Assembly: GCA_902168245.1 (NCBI GenBank)
Contig: CABHPA010000141.1
Span: 26,985-90,984, forward strand
DNA length: 64,000 bases
Source: Candidatus Melainabacteria bacterium
GTDB lineage: Bacteria; Cyanobacteriota; Vampirovibrionia; Vampirovibrionales; Vampirovibrionaceae
Reading direction: 5' to 3'
The notes below the pieces were generated by a model. That model saw only the letters and a list, made by a program, of their open reading frames with translations. It was not told the origin of the DNA and searched no databases. Shown here one piece after another: positions 36,220 to 45,639 of the stretch; positions within the stretch are counted from its first letter, which is position 1; each line of letters starts with the position of its first letter. A program made the translations under genes and the position numbers.

Positions 36220-36939
36220 GTGAAACGCATTCGCGCTTTACAGGTGCTGGGAAGCTTGGCGTTTGCGATCCTGCTTTCCGCAGCCCATGCCGCCCCTGGC
36301 CCGGAAGCGGTCAATGACTTGCAGGCATGGCAGGTCATTACCCTGCGAACCTCTCTGGGGGCGGGTCATCGTATTCTGGCTTATATGGAAGCGCAACCGC
36401 GCGAAGGCAACCTGGACGGCAGCGGGAGCCGAAAAGACGATTTCAGCGCGTTGCTACTTCGCCCGGCATTGGGGTACCGCGTTAACCGCCATGTGTCCAT
36501 ATGGCAAGGGTATGCCTGGTATAGTTTTTTTACGCCCGCCTCTTTCCACGAAAACAGGCTGTTTCAGCAGTTGCTGATTGAAAACGACTTTAAAAAACTG
36601 AGCATGGTCAACCGCACCCGCCTGGAGGAGCGCTTTATTGAAGGCCGCGACCGCACTGCGGTACGGCTGCGGCATATGCTGCGGCTGGCCTACCCCATTG
36701 GTAAAAGCAAAAAATGGTCGATTGTGGGGTACGATGAATTTTTCGTCAACCTGAACTCGGTGAATCCAAGCCCTTCGGCAGGTTTTGACCAGAACCGGGC
36801 CTTTCTGGGCATTAACCGAAAATTCAACAATCACGTCAATGCTGAACTCGGTTATCAAAATCAATACGTGGGGGTGGATAACCCGTTTCCCGACCGGATC
36901 AACCACATCATCCTGTTTGCGCTCAACATCAGCCGTTAG
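36220..36939 (+). CDS. DUF2490 outer-membrane-type protein
   Basis: 239 residues from the GTG at 36220, which has AGGGGA just upstream; the longer ORF start at 36124 lacks this. A signal peptide (VKRIRALQVLGSLAFAILLS, cleavage after AHA) is followed by a beta-rich domain with DUF2490 features: DLQAWQVITLRTSLG, RPALGYRVNRHVSIWQGYAW and FDQNRAFLGINRKFN. These proteins are predicted outer-membrane beta-barrels of unknown function. A bidirectional terminator follows. Confidence 0.8.
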   Translation: MKRIRALQVLGSLAFAILLSAAHAAPGPEAVNDLQAWQVITLRTSLGAGHRILAYMEAQPREGNLDGSGSRKDDFSALLLRPALGYRVNRHVSIWQGYAWYSFFTPASFHENRLFQQLLIENDFKKLSMVNRTRLEERFIEGRDRTAVRLRHMLRLAYPIGKSKKWSIVGYDEFFVNLNSVNPSPSAGFDQNRAFLGINRKFNNHVNAELGYQNQYVGVDNPFPDRINHIILFALNISR

Positions 36940-36987
36940 CGTTTGATTTTACGTTGAGTCAAAACCCGCTGCAAACCGCCGACAGAC

Positions 36988-37019
36988 AAAACAGCCGGTA
37001 TTTTAACACCGGCTGTTTT
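36988..37019. terminator. bidirectional rho-independent terminator
   Basis: A perfect 12-base stem (AAAACAGCCGGT at 36988-36999, ACCGGCTGTTTT at 37008-37019) with an eight-base loop. A T-run follows on the plus strand and, by symmetry, on the minus strand. It sits between the convergent DUF2490 gene and the glycine-rich secreted protein gene. Confidence 0.88.
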
Positions 37020-37044
37020 TAAGTTTTGAAAAAATATCGTTTTT

Positions 37045-39399
37045 TTATTTCTTGGGCGTCAAGGCGCTGATTTTTTGAGGCTGTTCCGTGGGTTTTTCGG
37101 AAATTTCCTTCAGCATCTTCACCACCACATCGCTGGCTTGCAGCCTGCCATCCTTGATTTTCTCAAGCAAAGCGGTCGCTACTTCATTATCCACGCCCGA
37201 GCGTTGCAGCAATTCCTTGGCTTCTTCGCTGGCCTGACCGGACTGGCGGCCAATGGCCAGCAGGCGGTTATACTCTCTCAGCGCCAGGTTCAGGATTTCC
37301 TGGGTAACGGAGGTGTAGGTTTTGGCCAGGAACATTTTGCTTTGGCCCAATGCAATCATGAGCGGCGGAACCTGACGGTTGACCGGCTCGTTGAATACCG
37401 GCCGCTTATCCTGAAAGAGTCCCAGCAGGTTGGGCGTAATGGTAGTCGGCGGGGTTGGGTCCGTCGGATCTTCCGGATCGCCCGGCGGGTTGCCAGGGGC
37501 GTCGCAACCGCTGGTGCACATCGGCTCTTCAGGTTGCACGTAACCAATCAGGCCCGCTTCGCCGGGGTTGCCCGCAAAGCCGTTCTGGGCTTCCTGGGCG
37601 GTCGCGGTTCCACCTTGCCCGCCGTTGCCGCCGTTCACGTTCAGGTGCGCATTACCCAAATCATTGTAATTGGTGGGAATCACAGGGCCAATAAAGCCAA
37701 TCAGGCCGCCATAACCACCATCGCCACCGTTGCCGCCCTGGGCGGTGTTTACATCCGCAGCATTTGACGTGGCGTTGCCACCCTTACCGCCGTTGCCGCC
37801 TTTGGCTTCCACCACGCCGTCATTGGTCATGGTTTTGCCGTATTCAAAAATAATGCCGCCGCCGTCACCGCCAACGCCACCGGCCTGACCCACCGAATTC
37901 TGCTCGGTATGGGTTTTGGCCGCGATTTCGTAGGTGCCGTCCTTCACGATGAAATTCACATCGGAAGTGTCCCCGCAGTCACAACCGTGAGAACGAGCCG
38001 CAATTTCCACTGTACGGGTGTACTGGATGGTTGCGCCGTTATAATTACTTGTGAAAGTCAAGGTACCGGAGTAGGTTCCTTCCCCGTTAGCAAAGGTGAT
38101 ACCATTCGCGCCAACCGTTGCGGTTCCGCCAGTAGTCGTAGGCGTCAGGTACTGTTGGGTAACTGGATCATAAAAACGAACCGTCACTGTACCATCCTGA
38201 TTGTAAGTGGTTTGAGCCTGAATCGAGGACAAAGTACTGCCGTTGCTGTTGTTATCCAAGGTTACGTTTTGAGAATCGCCGGGCTTTAACTCAGGGCTTG
38301 TAGAGGCCGTAGTTTTGTCTAATATGCCCTGCTGAGCGGGCGCATCTTCAACCAGAACCACATTGCCTTGGGTGGCGGAGGCGTCCCCGCCATTGCCGCC
38401 GTTGGCCTGAATCAATCCCTGGTTGTTAATGCCGCATTTTGCCAGCAGGTAAATCAGGCCGCCGTAACCGCCATCTTTACCGGCCAGCCCATTGGCTCCG
38501 TTCGCCAGAATTTGCCCCTGGCTACCGATGGAAATCCAGCCGTCCAGGCTGCTGCGCAAGTCCGCATCACGGGCCAGCAGGCTATCTTTCACATCGCTCA
38601 TAAAGGAAGTCTGGTTCAGCATATCGGAATCCAGGCCGGTGGTATGCCCATTGGCAATCAGCAAGATGCCGCCGCCATCGGTCGCGTTACCTTCACCGTC
38701 CTGAATGCCGTTGGCCATCAGAATGCCATTCATGTTGATCAGACCGCCCTGAATGGTGATCAGATTGGTGTCGTACTCGCCGATCACCTTGCCGGAAGTG
38801 TCCACAATCGCCCCGTGCTGGATGTCAATTGCACCGGAACCGCCACCCAGGGTCACCACGCCACCGTTGCCAGTCGCGCCGTTGGCGAAAATCGCGGCAG
38901 CCGGCCCCATCGTTAAGCTGCCCACGTTGAACTGGACATGGCCGCCGTTGATGCCGCTGGCGTAAATCTGGCCATTCTGATCGAGGTAGGCTGCGTTTAC
39001 AGTGACCGTTCCACCATTACCGATATAAGCGCCACTGCCGTTTTGCAGGGCGTTAACATCAATTCGCCCGTCGATCCGAACCACTTGGCCGGGGGCGTCA
39101 AACAGCAGGTTACCACCGTTCCCGGTCATGCTGCCCGCAGGGTTGGAAGAATCGCTGACCTCGCGCCCTGTCACCACGGTGGACGGACTAATATAAAGCC
39201 CCGTTCCGGCGGAGTTGGTAAAGGTGCTGTGGTTGCCAGCCGTGTTGTAATAGGTTCCTCCCGGCACGTTCTGGGCATCGGTCGTGCCGTTCACATCGCC
39301 CGGATCGGCAAAAGCCAGCGGAGAAAAACTGGAAAGCCCCACGCTCAGGGCCAAAAACGCAGGCGTCAACAGACGCATGAAATGACAACGGGGAACCAT
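37045..39399 (-). CDS. secreted glycine-rich protein, putative two-partner-secretion exoprotein (TpsA-like)
   Basis: 784 residues from the ATG at 39399, which is 11 bases after AAGGAGGT; a TTG at 39411 abuts the ribosome site. Signal peptide RLLTPAFLALSVGLSSFSP ends before ADPG. Residues ~30-360 are a repetitive beta-helix-like region (GNGGTVTV, GGHVQFNVGSL, GNGGVVTLGGG). An Ig-like insert follows at ~370-480. GGNGG-rich tracts follow (GGNGGKGGN, QGGNGGDGGYGG, NGGNGGQGG), then CDCG- and CTSGCD-type cysteine pairs, a Pro-rich linker and a helical Lys-rich C-terminus. The classical TPS motifs NPNG and NPxL are not seen. Pairing with the divergent transporter is inferred from context. Confidence 0.75.
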   Translation of the reverse strand: MVPRCHFMRLLTPAFLALSVGLSSFSPLAFADPGDVNGTTDAQNVPGGTYYNTAGNHSTFTNSAGTGLYISPSTVVTGREVSDSSNPAGSMTGNGGNLLFDAPGQVVRIDGRIDVNALQNGSGAYIGNGGTVTVNAAYLDQNGQIYASGINGGHVQFNVGSLTMGPAAAIFANGATGNGGVVTLGGGSGAIDIQHGAIVDTSGKVIGEYDTNLITIQGGLINMNGILMANGIQDGEGNATDGGGILLIANGHTTGLDSDMLNQTSFMSDVKDSLLARDADLRSSLDGWISIGSQGQILANGANGLAGKDGGYGGLIYLLAKCGINNQGLIQANGGNGGDASATQGNVVLVEDAPAQQGILDKTTASTSPELKPGDSQNVTLDNNSNGSTLSSIQAQTTYNQDGTVTVRFYDPVTQQYLTPTTTGGTATVGANGITFANGEGTYSGTLTFTSNYNGATIQYTRTVEIAARSHGCDCGDTSDVNFIVKDGTYEIAAKTHTEQNSVGQAGGVGGDGGGIIFEYGKTMTNDGVVEAKGGNGGKGGNATSNAADVNTAQGGNGGDGGYGGLIGFIGPVIPTNYNDLGNAHLNVNGGNGGQGGTATAQEAQNGFAGNPGEAGLIGYVQPEEPMCTSGCDAPGNPPGDPEDPTDPTPPTTITPNLLGLFQDKRPVFNEPVNRQVPPLMIALGQSKMFLAKTYTSVTQEILNLALREYNRLLAIGRQSGQASEEAKELLQRSGVDNEVATALLEKIKDGRLQASDVVVKMLKEISEKPTEQPQKISALTPKK

Positions 39400-39985
39400 A
39401 GGATATCGCAACCTCCTTTTAGAAGAGTGGATTAGCAGACTTCAGTGACATGGCGCAGGTCGCTAGCTGCAATTAAGCATGTTTGCTTTTTTTTGTAAGA
39501 AGCGCTTTTGCTGCGGTAAGGCCAGAACCTCTGACAGTCAGTTTATATAAAGCCAGGAACACTATTGTTTGATAGCGCCAGCTTTAACCACTAACCGTTC
39601 TTTTAATAGAGACAGCCCAAAATAACTCAACTTTTTAACTCAACCATTAGTACGGCCTTTACTTTATCTCAAAATGGCAAAAAATCCAGTATTAAAATCG
39701 AAAAAAGTTTATAGATCTTTTTCCTAGACGCATCGCCTATCTTTCTGTTAAAAGAGATTCATCAAATGGTTGCGTGGCTAGCTGTTGTTTTTAGATTAGT
39801 TGCGATTTTCTGTTGTAAGCCAAATCACACTTTACCTTAATAACTCAATCGTACAACTCGACTTACATAATCCTCAAGCAAGCATTGCCAGCAGTTGAAA
39901 TACGCAGTTGGATTATTTCAGGCTGTTGAGCGCTTGTTTCAGTCAAAAAAATATTAATCAAAGATATAGGTAGAAGATTGACAGT
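39400..39985. other. AT-rich divergent intergenic region of the TPS-like pair
   Basis: 586 bases without a credible ORF. It must hold the promoters of both divergent genes. I see short repeats of ATAACTCAA (near 39623 and 39841) and related AACTCAAC copies, possibly operator half-sites, and a TTGAGC element near 39926, about 60 bases before the transporter ATG. Nothing stronger is visible. Confidence 0.5.
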
Positions 39986-41908
39986 ATGAAAACCTTCAAT
40001 CCCACAGGTCGTTTCACGCTTTCATTGTTAGCGGGCCTTGGCTTGGCCTTCAGCGCCAGTATTCCCGCCTTCGCCCAGGTCGGCCCGGAAATCAGCCAGG
40101 TGCCAGATCAATCCAATCCCGGCTTGCTGACGCCGAACCCCGCCAATATTCCGTTGGGGGAACAGCTTAAAAAACAGGAACAAAACATTACCACCAAGGA
40201 ACCCAAGAGCGAAATCAACTTGGATGTGCCGGAACCGCCAGCCATTGTGCAGTTGGACGGTAACCAGTTCCATGTGGATAAAATCGAGGTTCAGGGCAAT
40301 ACCCTGATTGGGAATAGCGTTCTGGGGCCGATTATAGCCGCTTACCAGGGCAAGGAATTGACCCTGAACGACCTGGGGCAGTTGGTGGATAAAATTAACG
40401 AGCAATACCGCAAAAAAGGCTACCTCACCTCGCTGGCCTACATCCCGCCGCAGGATGTCACCCAGGGCAGCGTCGTCATCAAAGTTCTGGAAGGCCAGGT
40501 GGGCGATATTTCCATTGCCGGGAACAAATACTACCGTACCGGCATCGTGGCCCGGTACCTGGATCAGGGAACCGGCGATCCGTTGAACATTCCCAAGCTG
40601 GAAAAAAACCTGCGCCGCATTAACCGCCAGGGGGACTTCCGGGTGCGCGCCACCTTGTCTCCCAACGTGGCCGCCGGGAAAACTGATATTAAATTGGACG
40701 TGGAAGAGCGCCAGCCTTGGCAAATCGGCTTGACCTTCGACAACCAGGGCCGTCCCACCATCGGTACGCTGCGCTGGGGAACCGAACTGATTAATCGCAA
40801 CGTCAGCGGTATTGGCGATCGGTTTACCGCCCGCTGGATTGGCGCTGCCGGAACGCAGACCGCGTTGGGTTCCTACTTTGTGCCCATCAATCGCTTCGGC
40901 ACGGAAGTCGGGGCAACATTCGGCTTTACCCGCGTTAACGTTGACCTGCCCAAGGTAAAAGACAACAACTCTATCATCGGGGAGGCGTTCAACTATGGCC
41001 TGATGGTTTCCCAGCCGCTGGATCGCGAGCATATGTTCGTGGCAGATGCCGCGCTGAACTTCCGGCGGATCAATTCCTTCCTGAATGACAGCCGCACCAG
41101 CCAGGACGATATTCGCAGCCTGCAATTCGGCCTGAACTTCGATAAATTCGATCGTTGGGGCCGCACGTTCGCACGGGCGCAAACCTCGGTCGGCACAACC
41201 TGGTTTGGCGGAAACCGCCAGTTCTGGAAAGCGGAAACCATGATGAACCGCATTGTCCGCCTGCCCAAGGGCAACTTCCTGATTGTGCGCAGCTACGCGC
41301 AATACACGCCGGACGCATTGCCTTCCGCCGAACAATTCCAGTTGGGGGGCGCATACAGCGTTCGCGGTTACACCGAAGGTTTGCTGAGAGGCGATCGCGG
41401 CTACCAGTTCTCGGTGGAGCATCGCTGGCCGGTACCCGGTCTGCATAAGGTGAACCCCTGGCTGGGCGATCGAATCCAGGGCGCCACGTTCTTCGATTAC
41501 GGACGTGCATGGTTGGATAACAGTAACGTCCGCCGGAACACGGAAACCACCCTCGCCAGCGCCGGACTGGGCGTCCGGGCGCGTTTGAGCCAATATATGC
41601 AAGGCTTCGTGGATTTCGGGTTTGGCATGATGAACCGTACCGATATTGAACCGAATGCGCAACCGACCGCGCGGGTTCACTTCGGGGTTCGTTCCGAGCT
41701 GCTGCCGGATAGCTACCGCGCCTGGGGCAAGGACACCACGCGGGTCAGCGTGAAGCCGCACCACAAGCAAAGCGCAAAGAAAATAGAGGAAGCCAGGAAA
41801 CAGATCCAGGTATCCACGGCACAGCCAAAAACCGTAAAGTCCGTGGCCGACGCTTCCGTCAAAACCCAAAAAGCCTCCCGTAAAACGGCTGAAAAAACCG
41901 TCAAATAA
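39986..41908 (+). CDS. two-partner-secretion outer-membrane transporter (ShlB/FhaC/HecB family, TpsB)
   Basis: 640 residues. A signal peptide ends after SIPAFA, followed by a Gln/Pro-rich linker. POTRA_2 at ~90-170 (HVDKIEVQGNTLIGNSVL, then GSVVIKVLEGQVGDISIAG) precedes the POTRA-2/ShlB region (LEKNLRRINRQGDFRVRATL). A 16-strand barrel follows with the conserved FQLGGAYSVRGYTEG, where the VRGY motif lies at the tip of the L6 loop, and a final strand near ARVHFGVRSELLPD. After that strand there are about 70 extra residues, very Lys/Ala-rich, which is unusual because the barrel normally ends at the C-terminus. It secretes a TpsA partner, likely the divergent 37045-39399 gene. Confidence 0.9.
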   Translation: MKTFNPTGRFTLSLLAGLGLAFSASIPAFAQVGPEISQVPDQSNPGLLTPNPANIPLGEQLKKQEQNITTKEPKSEINLDVPEPPAIVQLDGNQFHVDKIEVQGNTLIGNSVLGPIIAAYQGKELTLNDLGQLVDKINEQYRKKGYLTSLAYIPPQDVTQGSVVIKVLEGQVGDISIAGNKYYRTGIVARYLDQGTGDPLNIPKLEKNLRRINRQGDFRVRATLSPNVAAGKTDIKLDVEERQPWQIGLTFDNQGRPTIGTLRWGTELINRNVSGIGDRFTARWIGAAGTQTALGSYFVPINRFGTEVGATFGFTRVNVDLPKVKDNNSIIGEAFNYGLMVSQPLDREHMFVADAALNFRRINSFLNDSRTSQDDIRSLQFGLNFDKFDRWGRTFARAQTSVGTTWFGGNRQFWKAETMMNRIVRLPKGNFLIVRSYAQYTPDALPSAEQFQLGGAYSVRGYTEGLLRGDRGYQFSVEHRWPVPGLHKVNPWLGDRIQGATFFDYGRAWLDNSNVRRNTETTLASAGLGVRARLSQYMQGFVDFGFGMMNRTDIEPNAQPTARVHFGVRSELLPDSYRAWGKDTTRVSVKPHHKQSAKKIEEARKQIQVSTAQPKTVKSVADASVKTQKASRKTAEKTVK

Positions 41909-41928
41909 TCGGTTATCCAATTGATTCG

Positions 41929-41964
41929 ACAGCAGGGTTCCTTTTCAGGCATCCTGCTGTTTTG
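41929..41964 (+). terminator. rho-independent terminator after the TpsB gene
   Basis: Stem ACAGCAGG (41929-41936) pairs with CCTGCTGT (41953-41960), followed by TTT. It lies 21 bases after the stop codon. Confidence 0.75.
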
Positions 41965-42159
41965 CATTAAAAGTATTTGAATAGCCCAATGGTGGGATTG
42001 CCCGTTTTTCACGATGCCCAATGGTGTTGGTAAGTCCTAGGTTAGGCGGGGGATGCAGCGGCTCGGAATTATATGGTTATCTGAAACAGGAATTAAAGTA
42101 GTCGCAAGATTGGTCGAAAAATCGGAGAGTAGGTAGTTTTGCTATCCGGGAGTGTTTGA

Positions 42160-42786
42160 ATGCGCCTTAAAGCGGGAATCCATGCCGGAATTCTATCATT
42201 CAGCCTTTTTGTAGCCGTATTGGGCAATAGTATCGGGACTATCGCCCAAGCGCAGGAATTGAACACGCAAGTGGCGGAAGCGACTGATTTTTTCAGCAAG
42301 CTGGCCAGCAATTCCAACAACCCATGGATTGCCAGCCTGGCAAAGGAAAACCTGTCGAGGCTTCAGCAAAAGTCGCATCCAGCCAGGCAGGTGGTGGTGC
42401 CGCTGATGGAACAGCCTGACACCAGCTTGGTCGTTCCGACCATGATTGAAGACAAGATTATGGCCACCTTCCTGGTGGATACGGGTTCCAGCTACACGGT
42501 GATTACGCCGCGCATGGCCAAGAAACTGGGCATCGCCATTACTGCGGACACGCCGCGCATTTCCCTGATTACAGCCAACGGGGCCATTAAAGCGCCGCTG
42601 GTCAAGCTGAAAAACATGGCTATCGGACAGGTGCGGGTGCCGGAAGTGAATGCCGTGGTGCAGGAATTAGGCAATGGGGATGACATGTTGCTAAGCGGAT
42701 TGTTAGGCATGAACTTTTTCCAGGGGATGGATCTCACCGTAAAAGAGGATAGCCTGATTATCGGCATCCGTGACGAAGGGCATTAA
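42160..42786 (+). CDS. exported retropepsin-like aspartic protease
   Basis: 208 residues; GGGAG lies eight bases before the ATG. A signal peptide (GIHAGILSFSLFVAVLGN, cleavage near AQA) is followed by a helical segment and then a clan AA protease domain at ~90-205. Its catalytic motif is FLVDTGSSYTVITPRMAKKL, and a second conserved region is LLSGLLGMNFFQGMDL, where GLLGMNFF matches the usual hydrophobic-hydrophobic-G motif of retropepsins. A single DTGSS means that it must dimerise to be active. The substrate is unknown; it probably acts in the periplasm. A hairpin covers its stop codon (42781-42803). Confidence 0.85.
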   Translation: MRLKAGIHAGILSFSLFVAVLGNSIGTIAQAQELNTQVAEATDFFSKLASNSNNPWIASLAKENLSRLQQKSHPARQVVVPLMEQPDTSLVVPTMIEDKIMATFLVDTGSSYTVITPRMAKKLGIAITADTPRISLITANGAIKAPLVKLKNMAIGQVRVPEVNAVVQELGNGDDMLLSGLLGMNFFQGMDLTVKEDSLIIGIRDEGH

Positions 42787-42803
42787 AGCCGCTTGGCTTA
42801 ATG
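42781..42803 (+). terminator. weak hairpin at the end of the protease gene
   Basis: CATTAAAGCC can pair with GGCTTAATG with one bulged base. The stop codon lies in the stem and no T-run follows, so this may be a stabilising structure rather than a terminator. Confidence 0.3.
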
Positions 42804-42880
42804 GAGTCATTAACATTTATTAAATATTCACAGTTAAGATATCAATCCCGCCAAATGATTGCTTATATATCTTATAAGAT

Positions 42881-43148
42881 TTGAAAGAAAACGGACTGAC
42901 AGAACCGTTCCTTCAATCTTTCAAAAACCTCCTCGACAGCGCGACGAAAAGCATGAAAATTCGCACCGCCAACGGCGAGGTGGTTCTGGACGGCGTGGCC
43001 CCCGTGGGCGATTTCGCAAGCAAAAAAGGACAATCAACAGTTCTACCTGAACGCCCTCGGTTTAGGGACGGCTTACACCTTCCCCAAGGATGACATGGCC
43101 TCCACCCGCACCGTGGTGGACAACAGTCTGACGTTTACCTTCTATTAA
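42881..43148 (+). pseudogene. frameshifted remnant with an outer-membrane-barrel-like C-terminus
   Basis: One frame from the ATG at 42881 runs to ASKK at about 43029, where an AAAAAAGG run occurs. Skipping one base there opens a frame that reads FYLNALGLGTAYTFPKDDMA and closes with SLTFTFY before a stop at 43146. The amphipathic alternation and the terminal aromatic residue are typical of the last strands of an outer-membrane barrel. It looks like the 3' end of a decayed gene. No full-length copy occurs in the window, so the parent family is unknown. Confidence 0.4.
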
Positions 43149-43383
43149 CCCGTCGCCCTAGAATTCTGTGTGTAGATACGCCACCTTGTTTCGACGGGTC
43201 GGGCAACCCTTGGAACAGAGCGCAACTTTTGGCGCGAACGGTTTTTATGCGTATACTGGTTTTAATCGTCACCGGGCCGTGTTGGCTTTTACGCCCCCAA
43301 TCGCGCCAAGCGGCAAGGCTTGGCAGGCATCACCGCTCAAGGACAATTCAAGTTTACCACCCTGACCGGAGCTTCGTCTTATT

Positions 43384-45060
43384 ATGTCGGACTACAAAAG
43401 CATTCTGGAAAAAATCCGCCTGGCGTTTCCCACCCCCACCACGGACAAGGTGCATGAGGCGTACTTCATCCACACCATTCTAAGGGCGCTGGATCAGGTG
43501 GACGAACTGAAAAGTAGCGCCCCGGTGCTGGGCTACCGCGACGGCGGCGAATCGGGCTGCCAACCCTGGGAACAGATCCCGGAGCATTTTTCCAACGTGG
43601 AATGGTCGATTCACCAGGTCATCGATTACCTTAGCGGCATGACGGTCTGGGGCCATCCGAACGCGCAAACCAACGTGGTGCCGCCCACCACCATTCCCTC
43701 CATTGTGGGCAACCTGATCGGGGCCATTTACAACCCGAACATGGTCGGCATCGAATACAGCAGTAAGGTGGGCTTGGCGGAACAGGAAGTATCCCGCATT
43801 TGCGCCAACCTGATTGGCTACAGCCCCACGGAAAGCGTGGGCCTGTTTACCTTCGGGGGAACCGGCACCAATTTTTACGGCACCAAAATCGGCCTTGAAA
43901 AAGCCTGCCCCGGCACCCTGCAAACCGGCATTCGGGAACGCGCGGTGGTCATCGCCTCGGAAACCGCCCACTACTGCAAGCTCAGCATTTCAGCCTGGCT
44001 GGGCATCGGGATGGACAACGTGATCATCATCCCCACCAATGAAAACAACAGCATGGATATCGCGATTTTCGAGCAAAAGCTGCGGGAGGCCATTGAATCC
44101 GGGGCCAAGGTCGCGGCGATTGTGGCCACCATGGGCACCACCGATTCCTTCGGCATTGATCCTCTGCCCGAAATCGTGGAAATCCGCGATCGGTGCGTCA
44201 GCGACTACCAGCTTGCCTATACCCCGCACGTGCATGCCGATTCGGTCATCGGCTGGATCTGGAGCGTGTTCAACGACTATGATTTCGCCAAAAACAGCCT
44301 GAATTTCTCGGTGCGCACCCTGCGCCGCCTGTCCGATTCCGCCCGGCGCATCAAGCAATTGCACCTGGCCGATTCCATCGGCATTGATTTCCACAAAACC
44401 GGCTTTACGCCCTACACATCCAGTCTGTTCCTGCTCAAAAAGCGTCCCGATTTGGAATTAATCAACCGCTCGGAAGAGTCCATTCCCTACATCAAGCAAG
44501 ATGCCCAGTATTGTCCGGGCATCTACACCCTGGAAGCCTCACGCGGCGGAGCCGCCCCGCTGGCGGCGCTGGCGAACCTGCTGTTGTTCGGGAAAGAAGG
44601 CTACCAGGTACTGCTGGGGCATCTGGTGGAAATGGCCGAGCAACTCAGGGAATCGCTACAGGTGTTTCCCAACATTACCTGCGTGAATACCTACAACCAC
44701 GGCTCAGTCACCTTGTTTCGGGTCTACCCGGAGGGCGTGGACGCAGAAAGCGCCTTCCGCAACGAAATGTGCAATCCCGCCTACGCGGACGAACTGGAAA
44801 AACACAACGAGCTGAACCGCCGGGTGCAGGAATATCTTTACAAAGAAGCGCTGGAAGGCCGTGGCGCCACCCTGTCGCTCACCGAAAACTACCGTTCCAG
44901 CGATTACGGAAAACCCATCGTGGCGATTAAATCCTACATCATGTCCCCGTTCTGCACACTGGACACCGTGGAGGCCATCCCCGCCAAGATCCAGGAAGCC
45001 TTGGGCGTTACCATGAAAGCCCTGCAAGCCTCCGGCGACTCGGTGCGAACCGGGGGATAG
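43384..45060 (+). CDS. PLP-dependent group II decarboxylase (glutamate/tyrosine decarboxylase-like)
   Basis: 558 residues; GGAG lies 12 bases before the ATG. Visible are the group II landmarks TFGGTGTNFYGTKIGLEKA (phosphate-binding), ASETAHYCKLSISAWLGIG (a His-containing stacking region), VATMGTTDSFGIDPL, HVHADSVIGW and DFHKTGFTPYTSSLFL, whose Lys should form the Schiff base. It decarboxylates an aromatic or acidic amino acid; the exact substrate cannot be read from the motifs. It is somewhat longer than typical glutamate decarboxylases. It is isolated from any antiporter gene, so an acid-resistance role is not supported by context. Confidence 0.9.
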   Translation: MSDYKSILEKIRLAFPTPTTDKVHEAYFIHTILRALDQVDELKSSAPVLGYRDGGESGCQPWEQIPEHFSNVEWSIHQVIDYLSGMTVWGHPNAQTNVVPPTTIPSIVGNLIGAIYNPNMVGIEYSSKVGLAEQEVSRICANLIGYSPTESVGLFTFGGTGTNFYGTKIGLEKACPGTLQTGIRERAVVIASETAHYCKLSISAWLGIGMDNVIIIPTNENNSMDIAIFEQKLREAIESGAKVAAIVATMGTTDSFGIDPLPEIVEIRDRCVSDYQLAYTPHVHADSVIGWIWSVFNDYDFAKNSLNFSVRTLRRLSDSARRIKQLHLADSIGIDFHKTGFTPYTSSLFLLKKRPDLELINRSEESIPYIKQDAQYCPGIYTLEASRGGAAPLAALANLLLFGKEGYQVLLGHLVEMAEQLRESLQVFPNITCVNTYNHGSVTLFRVYPEGVDAESAFRNEMCNPAYADELEKHNELNRRVQEYLYKEALEGRGATLSLTENYRSSDYGKPIVAIKSYIMSPFCTLDTVEAIPAKIQEALGVTMKALQASGDSVRTGG

Positions 45061-45639
45061 GTTGTAGATTTCATAATCAATATCATCGAATGCCTCTGTT
45101 TTCAATGATGGAAGCAGGGGCATTCAGCAGGCAATGATTGACGCAAAGGCAGGCAAAAACCATAGCTGCAAAAAAGCGTACACGCTGAATAATGCATGAG
45201 TATAACGGTGGTTCAGTCTACTGGCATCAATTTAAGAAAATGTGCCTGGCGATGCCCACAAAAATTTTTTATCGATCGTAGTTAAAAGGCCTGGCTGACT
45301 GAATTAATCTCTTATCATTATCGAAGCGCCCAGTTATAGTCATATGAATCCGGGGTCGTTGGTTATGTTGTTTTTTATTATTTAACAACTTGGGCAATAA
45401 AAGTTTTCGCCGGAAATTTTTTAGGTTGTTAAAAATATCGATCCTCGTGTATGCTTTCCATGCGAAGTTTATCTTTCCCTCTGGGGCCAACTCGCAGTTT
45501 TAAAGCAATGTTCTCTTAGTTTCTATTTAAAAATTTATTTCATGTTGTTTTGCTGACTATTTCAGTCAATTTGCCTTGGCTTGCATCCTGTTTCCAGTGA
45601 TTCAGCTTTGCGCGAAGATACGAAAGTAGTAGGTTTATT
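45061..45639. other. AT-rich intergenic region
   Basis: 579 bases without a supported gene. Near its start a hairpin (GAATGCCTCTG, 45088-45098, with CAGGGGCATTC, 45115-45125, one G-T pair) may terminate the decarboxylase transcript, though no T-run follows. The rest is AT-rich and should contain the promoter of the 959-residue gene. A minus-strand ORF (45269-45490) has no ribosome site. Confidence 0.5.

Noticed and set aside
37600..37830. CRISPR-like or tandem repeat array in the glycine-rich gene
   Set aside because: The repeated GGC/GGT-type tracts are coding for GGNGG motifs of irregular spacing, without constant repeats and unique spacers.
40028..41920. Antisense ORF of 630 codons covering almost the whole TpsB gene
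   Set aside because: The plus-strand TpsB is fully supported by motifs. The minus frame has no ribosome site or recognised domain and reads as biased, low-information protein, as expected from codon bias of the real gene.
45269..45490. Minus-strand 73-codon ORF in the AT-rich gap
   Set aside because: No ribosome site, low-complexity composition and no neighbour to suggest a role.
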